From Erodium maritimum (lineage: Eukaryota; Streptophyta; Magnoliopsida; Geraniales; Geraniaceae), in the NCBI GenBank assembly GCA_963921825.1, contig OY997588.1:137051203-137115202 (forward strand): DNA of 64,000 nucleotides, in the 5' to 3' direction. This document shows positions 22,971-32,430 of the stretch, piece by piece (position 1 is the first letter of the stretch; every line of letters begins with the position of its first letter). A program made the position numbers and the translations under genes. The notes under the pieces were generated by a model. It was not told the DNA's origin and did no database searches. It saw nothing but the letters and a program-made list of their open reading frames with translations.

Positions 22971-24222
22971 TCTCAACTGTCCATCACCTTCTAGTGCTGG
23001 ATGTTAGAGTAGAGGATTCCTCGCGGAGTCCCGAGGTTGATAGTGACGAAATTCTTTAGTGAATTTCACAATTTTTCTAATTTAATTTAATTTCTAGGAG
23101 TAATTTCCTAACTTTCATTTTTTCCAATTATAGACTTTTTAATGTTCTATTGAGTTAGCATTGCCAAATCAATTTGGCAGAACTCTGAGATTCCCGATTT
23201 TCGTAATTTAAACCATTTTTTTCATTATACTTATGTGCCTTTTATTAGTTATGCGGTCACAAATGCCACATATATGATTATCAGTTATTTTGTGTGTTAG
23301 TTAGTTAAGTTAATTATCTATAATATATTATTTGGATGGCTTATCCTATTATGCTATTTTCTTTCATTTTATTCTTGTGCAAAAATAAGTAATGAATAAC
23401 TTTAAATCAGAATAAATGCTATCACTTGTTTCACTTCTTCAAATTTATGTATGTAAAAAGAAATTACTCCTATGCTCTGTATCTTTCAAGGGTAATTATA
23501 TATTTGAGTCGGCTATTAGAAAATTAACTCGAGCTACATATTTTTCATACTTGACAAGAAATGATTGTTTGTACTAAAACAGATTATAAATATTGATTCA
23601 TTAGAAATTGGACAAGTAAGAGTATTAAAAAAAATCTAATCATTTTATTATAATATAATAACTAGTTTTTTTATGTTGAATATTTAATGACTATGGTTGA
23701 AACTTGACATTGTTACCCATGATCCTAGGAATAGTGATGATCCAGAGGTCACTTAATTAATATTATCCCGTAGTGGTTAGATTATTTTTTTAGAAATCAC
23801 TACTGATCATTACCTGTTTAATTGCATATTTTTATTTTGACATTTTTTAATTGCATATTTAATATCATTCTGATGCATGAAGCAAACTTTGCGGTGGTCA
23901 CATGACTGCATCGATACATATGGTAGCAAGTGTCACGTGACACTCTCTTCCATGTACATGTACTACTTATGTACTGGTCTCTCTCATGGATTATTCTTCT
24001 AAATTAATATTCCACGAATTCAGTACTCTATCCAAAATATCTAAGCCAAAGTGGAAAAAAGTTCAACCTCAATCAACTTGCACCTTATATATTGATTTCA
24101 TATGATATTAATATATTGAAATAAAATGGTATAGCATAATATCCACTATTTCCAAGAAGGATAAACAGGATAATTGCAAAAACAATACACCTTGGTATTA
24201 GTTTTTTTTAACTCGTCAGTTG
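22971..24222. other. 3' flank of the GATA gene, AT-rich intergenic
   Basis: It contains the 3' untranslated region, with several AATAAA-like sites after 23,390, and otherwise AT-rich unique sequence. The 16-base perfect palindrome AGTGTCACGTGACACT at 23,929-23,944 has a G-box at its centre. No gene is seen. Confidence 0.5.
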
Positions 24223-24496
24223 TAAGAGCATCTACAATGGTTAGACACTGCGCAATGTCAAGGAGCAGTGTCAGGGAGTGCTTTTTTGGCTTCCTGACAC
24301 TGCTTCACGACACTGCTCCTCCAATAGTAGTGTCAGGAGCAGTGTCTAAGCAGTGTATACACAGTTTCAGTAAATTAAAAAAACACCCCACATTTAAATA
24401 TTATTTTTATTTCAAACCACAAACACATTACATAATATTTTAAACGCTAGTGCATATTTAGATAATTTAAAACATAATTATTAAAATAAGATTAAA

Positions 24497-24886
24497 CTAA
24501 TTCCTAATGGTACTTATATGTAAACGCCACCTCGCATCGTCTTTGAGCATCTCCCACACAGGACGTTTTGCCCGCTGCCTGTGTTTGCTTTCATAATCAG
24601 AAACGGCCGCGGCATATATTTCGTCATCCGTTGCCCCTCTCCTAGACTCGGCCAATTTCTCCCGGTAGATTTTATCAAACCACTTGCCCTTCTTGCTCAT
24701 CTTCTGGAAGTGGTCATTGACTTGCTTCTTTGTCCGTGGTGGCCACGTATCATTCCCGGTGGCAACGTAAGCCAGGTACAGAACATGCCAGTACTGACCC
24801 CCGTGCTCGTAATGGGTGAGCCAATTGACCACCAAATGTATTTCCTCCTCTAGTGACCAAAGAGGCCCGGTTGCCCAATTCGACAT
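24497..24886 (-). CDS. PIF/Harbinger ORF1-like protein, short
   Basis: This intact frame of 129 codons starts MSNWATGPLWSLEEE and contains a Myb/SANT-like pattern of spaced tryptophans (LWSLEEE, GQYWHVLY, TWPPRTKKQVNDHFQKM, KWFDKIY). That is the layout of ORF1 DNA-binding proteins of PIF/Harbinger transposons, which partner the transposase. It is shorter than the roughly 350-residue form seen at 26,055-27,110 and lacks its C-terminal part. Expression is unknown. The leader upstream is rich in 'gagagaaaatgaga' repeats. It is likely a non-autonomous remnant. Confidence 0.45.
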   Translation of the reverse strand: MSNWATGPLWSLEEEIHLVVNWLTHYEHGGQYWHVLYLAYVATGNDTWPPRTKKQVNDHFQKMSKKGKWFDKIYREKLAESRRGATDDEIYAAAVSDYESKHRQRAKRPVWEMLKDDARWRLHISTIRN

Positions 24887-24980
24887 ATCGACTTGAGAGA
24901 AAATGAGAGAAAATGAGAGAATTTGTGTGAGAGAGAGTTTGAGAGGTGTGAGAAAATGAGGGAGTGGTGAAGGGTATTTA

Positions 24981-25837
24981 GAGCATGAACAACAGGCCGG
25001 CCCTTGCCCCCGGCCCGCGCGCGCTCGGTCCGCAGATCACGGCCCGTTCGATTGTGGGCCTCATTTTTCGCGGTCCGCGCCCCTGAAACACCGGGCTCGC
25101 TCCTCGGCCACGCTAGGCCTCTCTCGGGCCGACACCTGGCTTCCCAGGCTGGCTTTTTCTTTTGAACAATTTTTTTTGTCAATTGTGGGATTCGAACCCC
25201 CAACTTCAAGGTTTAAAGCTTGTGTTCTACCATTGAGCTAGATGAGCTTTTGTTATTATGTTTCATTATAATCAATATGATATACTTTTAATTTTGGAGT
25301 GAAATGCATATTAAAATTTAAAATCAATTTTTTTTAATAGATTATATATTATATAATTTAGTTTTGGATGATATTTCAAATAAAATAACATTTTTATGTA
25401 ATATATATTTGACCATATTATCATTTTTGTGTGTATTTATATCCGGTCCGACTCAAAGATTTTTCGTTATAGCAACTACTATGAATATTACATAGTTGAC
25501 CATATTATTCCATACACATATTTTATTGATTTATTTTCCATTATTAAAAAGTTCATTTTTATTCGTGTTAAATTTATTTATTATTTTTTTATTGTCATTA
25601 ATTATTTTTTTCACATTTGTTTATATAATTTAAACGCTTTCTGATAAAGAATTAAATAAAACAGCAAAATATCAATTAATAATCCAGTCAGCACTGTTCT
25701 GCACTCCCAGGACCTCAGAGGGCCTCTCTGTTGCAAAATACACACTATTCTGCACTCCCAGGACCTCACTTTTGTCCAGTCAGCACAAGTTCTGCACTCC
25801 CACTCCCTCACCAAGGTCCTTTATGTTGTTCATGCTC
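24981..25837. mobile_element. PIF/Harbinger-like MITE with TTA duplication
   Basis: The left end GAGCATGAACAACAGG is preceded by TTA (24,978-24,980). The right end TGTTGTTCATGCTC is followed by TTA (25,838-25,840). The 14-base terminal inverted repeat is nearly perfect. It is 857 bp long with no transposase. Inside are a tRNA-like sequence (25,184-25,247) and subterminal 'ttctgcactccca' repeats at about 25,698, 25,749 and 25,790. Confidence 0.8.
25184..25247 (-). other. tRNA-like sequence (A-box and B-box), probable pseudo-tRNA
   Basis: The minus strand reads TAGCTCAATGG (A-box/D-arm) and GGGGTTCGAATCCC (B-box/T-arm) at the right spacing, with an anticodon-arm-like CTTTAAA loop between them. 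The acceptor strands do not pair and the anticodon stem has a mismatch. It is therefore more likely a pseudo-tRNA or SINE-like relic carried in the MITE than a working tRNA gene. Confidence 0.5.
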
Positions 25838-25889
25838 TTATAGGAGGGGGAGGGGGAGGGGGAGGGGGAGGCGCGGCTGCCACGACCCA

Positions 25890-25916
25890 AGGGTTACTAT
25901 TTCAAATAGTAACCCT
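25890..25916. repeat. 13-bp inverted repeat with 1-nt spacer
   Basis: AGGGTTACTATTT and AAATAGTAACCCT flank a single C. It is a near-perfect palindrome, directly after a (GGGGGA)n tract at 25,843-25,871. It may be a fold-back terminus or a very small MITE remnant. Confidence 0.6.
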
Positions 25917-26054
25917 AGCACGCTCACCGAGGCTCCGATAATTCGATAATTTTTTTTAATTTATTTAAATAAACACACAAAGTACATTAAGAAAACTACT
26001 AGATTAAAACTTTTATTACATAGATTAAAAACTCAAAATAAATTGAAGTCTTGC

Positions 26055-27110
26055 CTAACCCAAGAACTCCAAACGCTTCCCGAGGCTTTGAAGGAAAGAG
26101 GCACGAGCGCTAATTTCATCCGTGCCTATGTTGGTGGTGTCTTGGCGAAGAACTGCGTTCAAGGTGTCCATGACCTCCTTCTGCATTGTCCTTCGAATGT
26201 CTAATTGTGTCTCTTTCCTTTGGGAAAGAGTGTCGAGGAACTGCATTTGCTCGGGAGGTAGCCCAGACGCCGCCGACTAGGAGGATTGGCCTTTGCCTCG
26301 AGCCTTGGCCTTGGCTCTCTTCTGCCCAATCGGACGCTCCTCGGTGGTAAACGAGTTCAACTCGTGGTCGAAATCGTCTCCACAAGTGCGAGACTCGTCC
26401 ATCCTTGTCCGCTTGCTTCCTTCACTTTCGGCGTCGAGGTTGAGGTCAAGGTCGGGGATCTCACATTCTGGAACCTTTTTGGTCGAAAACTTCGGTTGCC
26501 CCCTCACGATCTCCCACATATGCTTGAATTTGAACACGTGCCCTACCTCCTCACAGGTACGCCTGTTCGGCGCCTGCCAGGACGTCAACCTCGTTCCTCC
26601 CGCTTGTCAGCGTGTTCTCAAAGTTGGTGTACTTCTCCTGAAACTTGGTGATGAAGCCTTTAACCTTATGTTAATGGTCCTTGCAAGCCATCCACGCCCG
26701 AGGTGGGTCCTCTGCCGGTCTAACCGCCTCGTACTCGGCATGTACCTTTTGCCAGTACTGGTCATTCTTCTGGTTCTTCCCGTTGATGGGGTCGAGCGAA
26801 TTGTTCAGCCACGCACGGCCAATCTGACCTCCTCCGCGCTGGTCCACTTCGGTCGCAGAGGTGCTCTCGGGCCCGATGAAGATGCCGCTGCCTTCCCCTT
26901 CCTCCTCCTCGATTGCGTCGTAGCAGATTGACAAGGTTGAGTGGCCATAACGAATTGGGAAGGTTGCACTTGCGACTCTTGCCATTGGGTGGGCAGGGTG
27001 TATGGAGGAAGCGGCGTTGAGTAACCCGATTGGAGGAGTTGGGAATACGACGAGTAGTTGGCCATGAAGTCCTCTTCTGTGTGTTGAGAACTCTCGTATT
27101 CGTCATCCAA
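26055..27110 (-). pseudogene. PIF/Harbinger ORF1-like gene, broken
   Basis: Fragments in successive frames give a Gln/Ser-rich N-terminus (MDDEYESSQHTEEDF, about 27,110), a Myb/SANT-like segment (LRPKWTSAEEVRLA, RAWLNNSLDPINGKNQK, QYWQKVHAEYE), and a C-terminal part (HMWEIVRGQPKFSTKK, SSNRK-type acidic stretch, QMQFLDTLSQRKETQ, SARASFLQSLGKRLEF) typical of 'NAM-associated' C-terminal regions of plant PIF ORF1 proteins. It is interrupted by at least three frame changes or stops, so it is not functional. Confidence 0.7.
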
Positions 27111-27497
27111 GGACTCTACAAGGGATTGGAGGGCTCAATTCGGGTCCATTGCGAGTGTAGGAAAATTTTTTGGAGAGAATTTGATGAGGAATAAAGGAAT
27201 GAAAGCTTGAAACAAGTGAAGAGATGGTGAAATTTTATTTGGGGTGGATCTGTATTTATACACAATTTTAGGTTTTTTTTGGATCGGCGTCGCCACGTGT
27301 CGGGTCGTGACTGGCCAACCGACTAGTCGTTGGCGTCTGGCACGACAAGACTCATCGTTGCCAGAACCAGCCACGACCAGCAGCAACGGCACCGCAGAGA
27401 CGACACGCTGACACGACCAGCCGTGCCTACGCGTCGTGTCAGGGCCATGCCTACGCCAGACACGACGCGTAGGCACGACCTGTTGGAGCTGCTCTAA

Positions 27498-28099
27498 GTA
27501 CTCAGTTGTAACCCTCTTGGGTGATGATTTTATAGTTTCTTATGTACTCTAGGTATAATACAAATAGGAAGATTAGGCACCTTAAGTCTAGATTTTTTAA
27601 TATATTGGTTTTTTGATATAAAGTGTAAGAGTAAAATATCACATGTATACAAATTGTAACAGAAGACAAATTCATCGTATTTTTTATTATTGTCAAAGAA
27701 AAAGACTAAATTGCAAAAAAAAAAAAATATATTTCACAATTATCCGAAGATGAATCACTGAATACATGATGGGTCCTGAGATGCTATTGGTTTGAGTTGA
27801 ATCGGATACGCACGTGCAGTGCTGAGTGAAGGGCACATGCAAAAGGGGGACATGGGTGGTGAGGCCAAGGTTGTGTTGAAAGAAAACAGGAGACAAAGGG
27901 ACACCCTCTGCTTGAGCTTTGCCACTATCTCACGTTGGCTTCTTTGCACATGCATGCCTCTACTCATCTTATCATTATATCATATTCAACTCTCACTCCA
28001 TCTTCTTAACACCCAAAGGTAAATAATAATAATAAATTAATAATACACAACTCAAACATTTTGTCAAAAGCTTTCAAGAGCTATAAGGACAAGAATAAT
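27498..28099. other. Intergenic, no gene seen
   Basis: Mostly unique AT-rich sequence. The stretch 27,780-28,020 is less AT-rich and has short overlapping frames on both strands, and I could not form a hairpin or recognise a microRNA in it. Confidence 0.4.
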
Positions 28100-29352
28100 T
28101 GGAGAACTTGATTCTTTGCTGCTTAGAGGTTCCCAACTTACAGAAATGTCAAAAAAGAGCTTCACGGATAGTAGAAAAGGACATCATGCGAGGAAAAGTG
28201 ATGCTTCCCTCACTCTGATTCATAGTTATTATTCCAACTTTGATCTTTTATCGCGGCCCACTGCGACCTAGTTCTGAGCAAATAAAATTCGCCAAAAAGC
28301 ATCAATAAAACAGCAGCAATGAATCAAGAACATAATACAAAGGCATTGATGTAAAAACAGAGAGCATTAAGACATCCCAAAATATTCTCCAAGACAGATT
28401 GAGAATTGTGATCCTCTGTAGGAATAAACAATTCTTCAGTTAAAAGACTTGTAAATAAATATGATATAAGCTACTTTTTTGGTATCTGCAATAAGCTGAG
28501 GATGAATGAACAAAATTACAAAAAGGTTCAACTAAAGCTAAGATTTCATGAGTTTAGAATTCCAAGTGTCAAATTCAAGAAGTTGCAGTACATAATAAGA
28601 GTTCACACAGAACCTTCTGGAAAATACAAATTGCGCTGTATTGTGAATTATGCCCCATCATACATTTAAAACTGACACTCACGTGGTAGGTAGCTTTACT
28701 TCTTTTAGGCAGCATCTCTTACAAGTTACTGAGTTAGTTTTGATTGAAGCTGTAACACAGTTCCCCCTATTCTATCACAATAACGGGACTGCAGTTGGAA
28801 ATATATCCACAGACTAAACTTATAAAGCATATTTAATATCATATTCATGCGTCACCATCGACACTAAACTTCTTCATTTCATCACTCCTGTTGCCTAGTT
28901 TAAGAATTCTTCACTGGCAATTTATTCTGCGGACATTTCTTTGGGAGTGAATGCACATAATGGCTACAAAAGTGTCTCATAGGAGTCATCTCCCAAAGAA
29001 ACTCAAAACACATATAGATCTACTACATTACTGTATATACTAATCATTTCCCTCAGAAACTTTTCTTTCCATCTTTATCACAGTAAAACACCACAGGAAT
29101 AAACTTAGATATAGAAATGTTCCTGGCTCAAGCCTCTAGGGTAAGGCAAAAAATTACATGGAAAACTAATGTCATCACATATTAGTAAATACATGCCAGT
29201 AAAGGTTAGACCTTTCGATAAGACAGGCTTAATAACTTATGATATCAAAATTGGAAAAAGGAGAGTTAAGTGAATGCTTGCACATATCTGTCCTCAAATT
29301 ACATGTGCTACACAGGAGAAAAAAATTAAAGTTCTGCTGACAATAAAGTAAA

Positions 29353-29796
29353 TTGTCATGCATAGTTCATCCAATCTCATGAATCATGAGATTGATAATT
29401 CATTGGTTAACAAAAGCAAGTAAATTTTGTGAAAGTTAACAATCAAAATGCTTGTTTGCAAAGTAATTATCATCTAGTCATTAACTGTCACGTGACAGGT
29501 AACGTACTCGATCTAATAATCAGATTCAATACCCATACAGCTATTATGGGAGATTTGTGGCTCAAAAGTATAACAATTGCCATGCATAGTTCATCCAATC
29601 TCATGAATCATGAGATTGATAGTTCATTGGTTAACAAAAGCAAGTAAATTTAGTGAAAGTTAACAATCAAAATGCTTGTTCGCAAAATAATTATCTAGTA
29701 ATTAACTGTCACGTCACAGGTAATGTACTCGATCTAATAATCAGATTCAATACCCAAACAGCTATTATGGGAGATTTGTGGCTCAAAAGTATAACT
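29353..29796. repeat. Two tandem ~222-bp repeats
   Basis: The unit starting attgtcatgcatagttcatc (29,353) recurs starting attgccatgcatagttcatc (29,576), with high identity and a few small changes. Each unit contains the inverted repeat ATCTCATGA-ATCATGAGAT. The first unit has CTGTCACGTGACAG, a perfect palindrome with a G-box, which reads CTGTCACGTCACAG in the second. Confidence 0.9.
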
Positions 29797-30981
29797 AAAA
29801 TAAAACCCTAACTTCTACAAGACTGAAAACATTGCCGGCCACAAGAGCCTCTATAAATACGAATGTGTTTGTCGTGAAATGTTTACATGCATGATCATAA
29901 AGTATAACTATATAGTTAAATGGTCTTATTCAAATGGTAACAAGGGATCCATTGAGTACTGGTTTAACTTTAAGAGAATAGAAACATATGTTGCATGGAT
30001 CTAGGAAGATAGATTTTGCTTTTGACATAGATGTTATATATGACTGTTCAGTTTTACAGGTTTATTAGCTTTTTAGAGATGAAAATGAGGCCACAAGTAC
30101 TGCAAAAAATACTTGTAAAACATCATTTAATTGAAAAAACAAATAGTGGGAAGCCAATAATGACACATGTATAAACTATTAAACTGTATACACATATTGC
30201 TAGAAGCCAATGTCAGTAGATATGGTGGTACTCGAGAGAAAAATTAAAATCTGCAAACCATCATGTTACGGGGAAAACAAATAGCTTGAAGTCAATAATA
30301 CAGATGGACAGGCTGCAAATAGAATCATTGTTAAAAAGTATGTAGTTGTGGTGCTAAAAAGACAAGGTTTAGGGCAAATACTTCCATGACGTTAAAGGTT
30401 AACGACTGGGTTCAAATTTTATGTTGACAGTTAAAAAAAGATCTCTTGCTTCGAGGACAATTTTTTATTCTTGTGAACAGCACCTATCTTGCTATATAGT
30501 ACTATGACATGTCATTGGGCCATACCTTCACTTTAATATTGAAATCCACATTACTTAAATGATTGACAGTTAAGTGAAGTTAGGACAAACACTAGACGGC
30601 AGTGTGGAATGTCCGGTATAATAAGCAAGAGCAAATACATGCAAAGAGGGAGAAGAAGTGTGTTTCAGGTACATTTAGCTTGTTGTATAGTGACTATAGT
30701 CTATATAAACCTATTCTTGATACAAAATCTAGTTCAGTGTTTACCCATATTTTTCCAAAATTTATGCATGTACCAAAGACACAATCATGAAAACTGACTG
30801 GTTTCTTTGTTTTAAAAACTGAAATAAAACCCCATATGCTTTGTGATAGATAGGCTATGTTGAATAGCGTAAGTAATTAGCAATGATGATATAATTTGAC
30901 GTTGAAAAATGTTTCTGTTCATGCACCATCAACACTCAGCACCACACAGTCTAATCCATACGAAAATTCTTCTCCTGGTAG

Positions 30982-31639
30982 TTGTGTTCTGAAAATTGGG
31001 CCTAGGCGGGAACACTGACCCGATTTTAACAAGTCGGGCGGCTCTAGGCGGATTTGTAAAAACCGGATCATTGTTATAAAAATCCGCACCTAGGCAGGGA
31101 TTTTTACAACACTGATCCAATGTTTATGGTTTTATCTTAAATATTTGCTATTAATCATTTTATATATTTCATATTATTATTATTATTAATATATATATAT
31201 TAAATATATGTAATTTTTATTTCTAAAGTTCATTATAAGATTAATAATCATAGATGATATATACTTACATCTTAAATAATTGTGGATGTTAATGTTGTTT
31301 ACTTGTTTATTGACATTTTTTTATCTTTTAAGGACATCATCATATTAATTTTCAATTGTTTATTACTAGTTTTATTTTTTATATAAGGATATTATCGTTG
31401 TTTATTTGAAGGTTGTCATTTAAGGATATGTATGTAACAAATATTTTTTTTGTATTTTTAAAATGTTTGTTACTGTTTTCATAATAAAATTCATATTTGG
31501 TTCATACATATAATAACATATTTGTTAAGAAATTAAAAAAATAGAAAGATACAAATCCGATTAATCCCCGATTAGTCATCGATTAATCCCCAAAAGCTCT
31601 AGCCGCCCGACTAAGCGCCTGGTGTTTTTTAGAACCTTG
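30982..31639. mobile_element. hAT-type MITE (658 bp)
   Basis: It is flanked by the 8-bp duplication CCTGGTAG at 30,974-30,981 and 31,640-31,647. The ends are imperfectly inverted (left ttgtgttctgaaaa; right, read inward, caaggttctaaaaaa). Both sides carry 'gtcgggcggct' and related subterminal motifs. There is no coding capacity. The 8-bp duplication fits hAT. A diverged relative may lie near 54,130-54,240. Confidence 0.85.
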
Positions 31640-31850
31640 CCTGGTAGTAAGAATGATATGGTTAAAACTTACTAGGAGTCGAATCAGTACTAAAGAATTG
31701 AAAATATAATGCAGATGTCCAACTAGTTGCCATAATACAACGAACACGGATCACAGCAAAACACACATCAAAACTAAAAATCAGATTTTTGCATGTAGTT
31801 ACAAAGTAAAAAGTTGCTTACAGATAATAACACATAACATATAGTTGCTG

Positions 31851-32275
31851 TCAAACTCCAGGATTTGCACTGCAGAGCATACCCTGGGACAGTGACCTCG
31901 AGCTAGTCGCATCGAGGCCTAGGCAGGAGGTGAGCCGAGCTGAAGAGATAGCCGAGTAAAGAGGAAGCAGAGATTGAAGAGAACCCAGTTGAGATACTGA
32001 CCTGAAAATCAAATACCGATGTTAGAAATTTTGTAAATTGAGAACCCATTTCTGATTATGACCAACATTACATACCTCGATTGGAAAAATCAACACTCTA
32101 GCAAAAAATGGAAACGGTCATAGAAGAAGAAAAAAAAGGCTTGCCTTGAGGGAGTGAGGGAAGAACCAGCTGTGAAAAGCGATGGGGAGGGCTTGGGCTT
32201 GAGAGTGGGTTTAGTTATGGTGGATTTGAGGAGAGATGCAGCTGGTTTCGCAAAAGATCTGTAGCGAGATGCCAT
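31851..32275 (-). CDS. NOXY2: NOXY2-like small mitochondrial protein
   Basis: Exon 1 is 32,275-32,145 and exon 2 is 32,001-31,851, giving 93 aa. The product begins MASRYRSFAKPAASLLKST and ends LSQGMLCSANPGV, closely matching plant 'NONRESPONDING TO OXYLIPINS 2, mitochondrial' proteins, which are about 90-100 aa long. The N-terminus is rich in Arg, Ser, Lys and Ala and poor in acids, as in a mitochondrial targeting peptide. In Arabidopsis, loss of NOXY2 alters the response to oxylipins. The intron has donor AAG|GCAAGC and acceptor TTTTCAG|G, so it is GC-AG. Joining there restores SRSVSQLGSLQSLLPLYSA. An in-frame ATG nine codons upstream (32,302) exists, but the family start MASR favours 32,275. 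The molecular role is not known to me. Confidence 0.85.
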
Positions 32276-32430
32276 CTCTTGAGATGAACGTGAGAAGAAC
32301 AATTGCAGTGCTAGGGTTTCAGGAGAAATAGTCCAAATGTGGCTTTGAGATTTGGGGAATACATTATCTAACCGTAAATAGAGAAGAGGTTTAAAGAGGG
32401 TGTTAGGTTTTGTTTGGTAAATAATTGATT

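Larger units (their letters stand above)
24226..27494 (-). mobile_element. Composite of PIF/Harbinger-like elements
   Basis: The left end GAGCATCTACAATGG follows TAA (24,223-24,225), and the right end read inward, GAGCAGCTCCAACAGG, is followed by TAA (27,495-27,497). GAGC...CAA termini with TAA/TTA duplications are hallmarks of PIF/Harbinger elements. Two different ORF1-type frames occur on the minus strand (24,497-24,886 and 26,055-27,110). The subterminal repeats of the two ends also differ. The span may therefore be one element or two elements whose inner ends were lost. A further TTA-flanked element (24,981-25,837) lies inside. No DDE transposase was found. Confidence 0.6.
28100..31850 (-). 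other. Unique sequence downstream of the NOXY2-like gene
   Basis: Low in repeats compared with the rest of the window. It may contain 3' untranslated exons and introns of the NOXY2-like gene. It holds a tandem duplication (29,353-29,796) and a hAT MITE (30,982-31,639). No protein-coding frame is convincing. Confidence 0.4.

Noticed and set aside
25184-25247. Functional tRNA gene
   Set aside because: A- and B-boxes are present but the acceptor stem does not pair and the anticodon stem is mismatched.
27755-28022. Possible microRNA precursor or small gene
   Set aside because: I looked for a foldback and for known plant miRNA sequences. The repeated 'gcacatgc' words are direct, not inverted, and no known mature sequence was seen.
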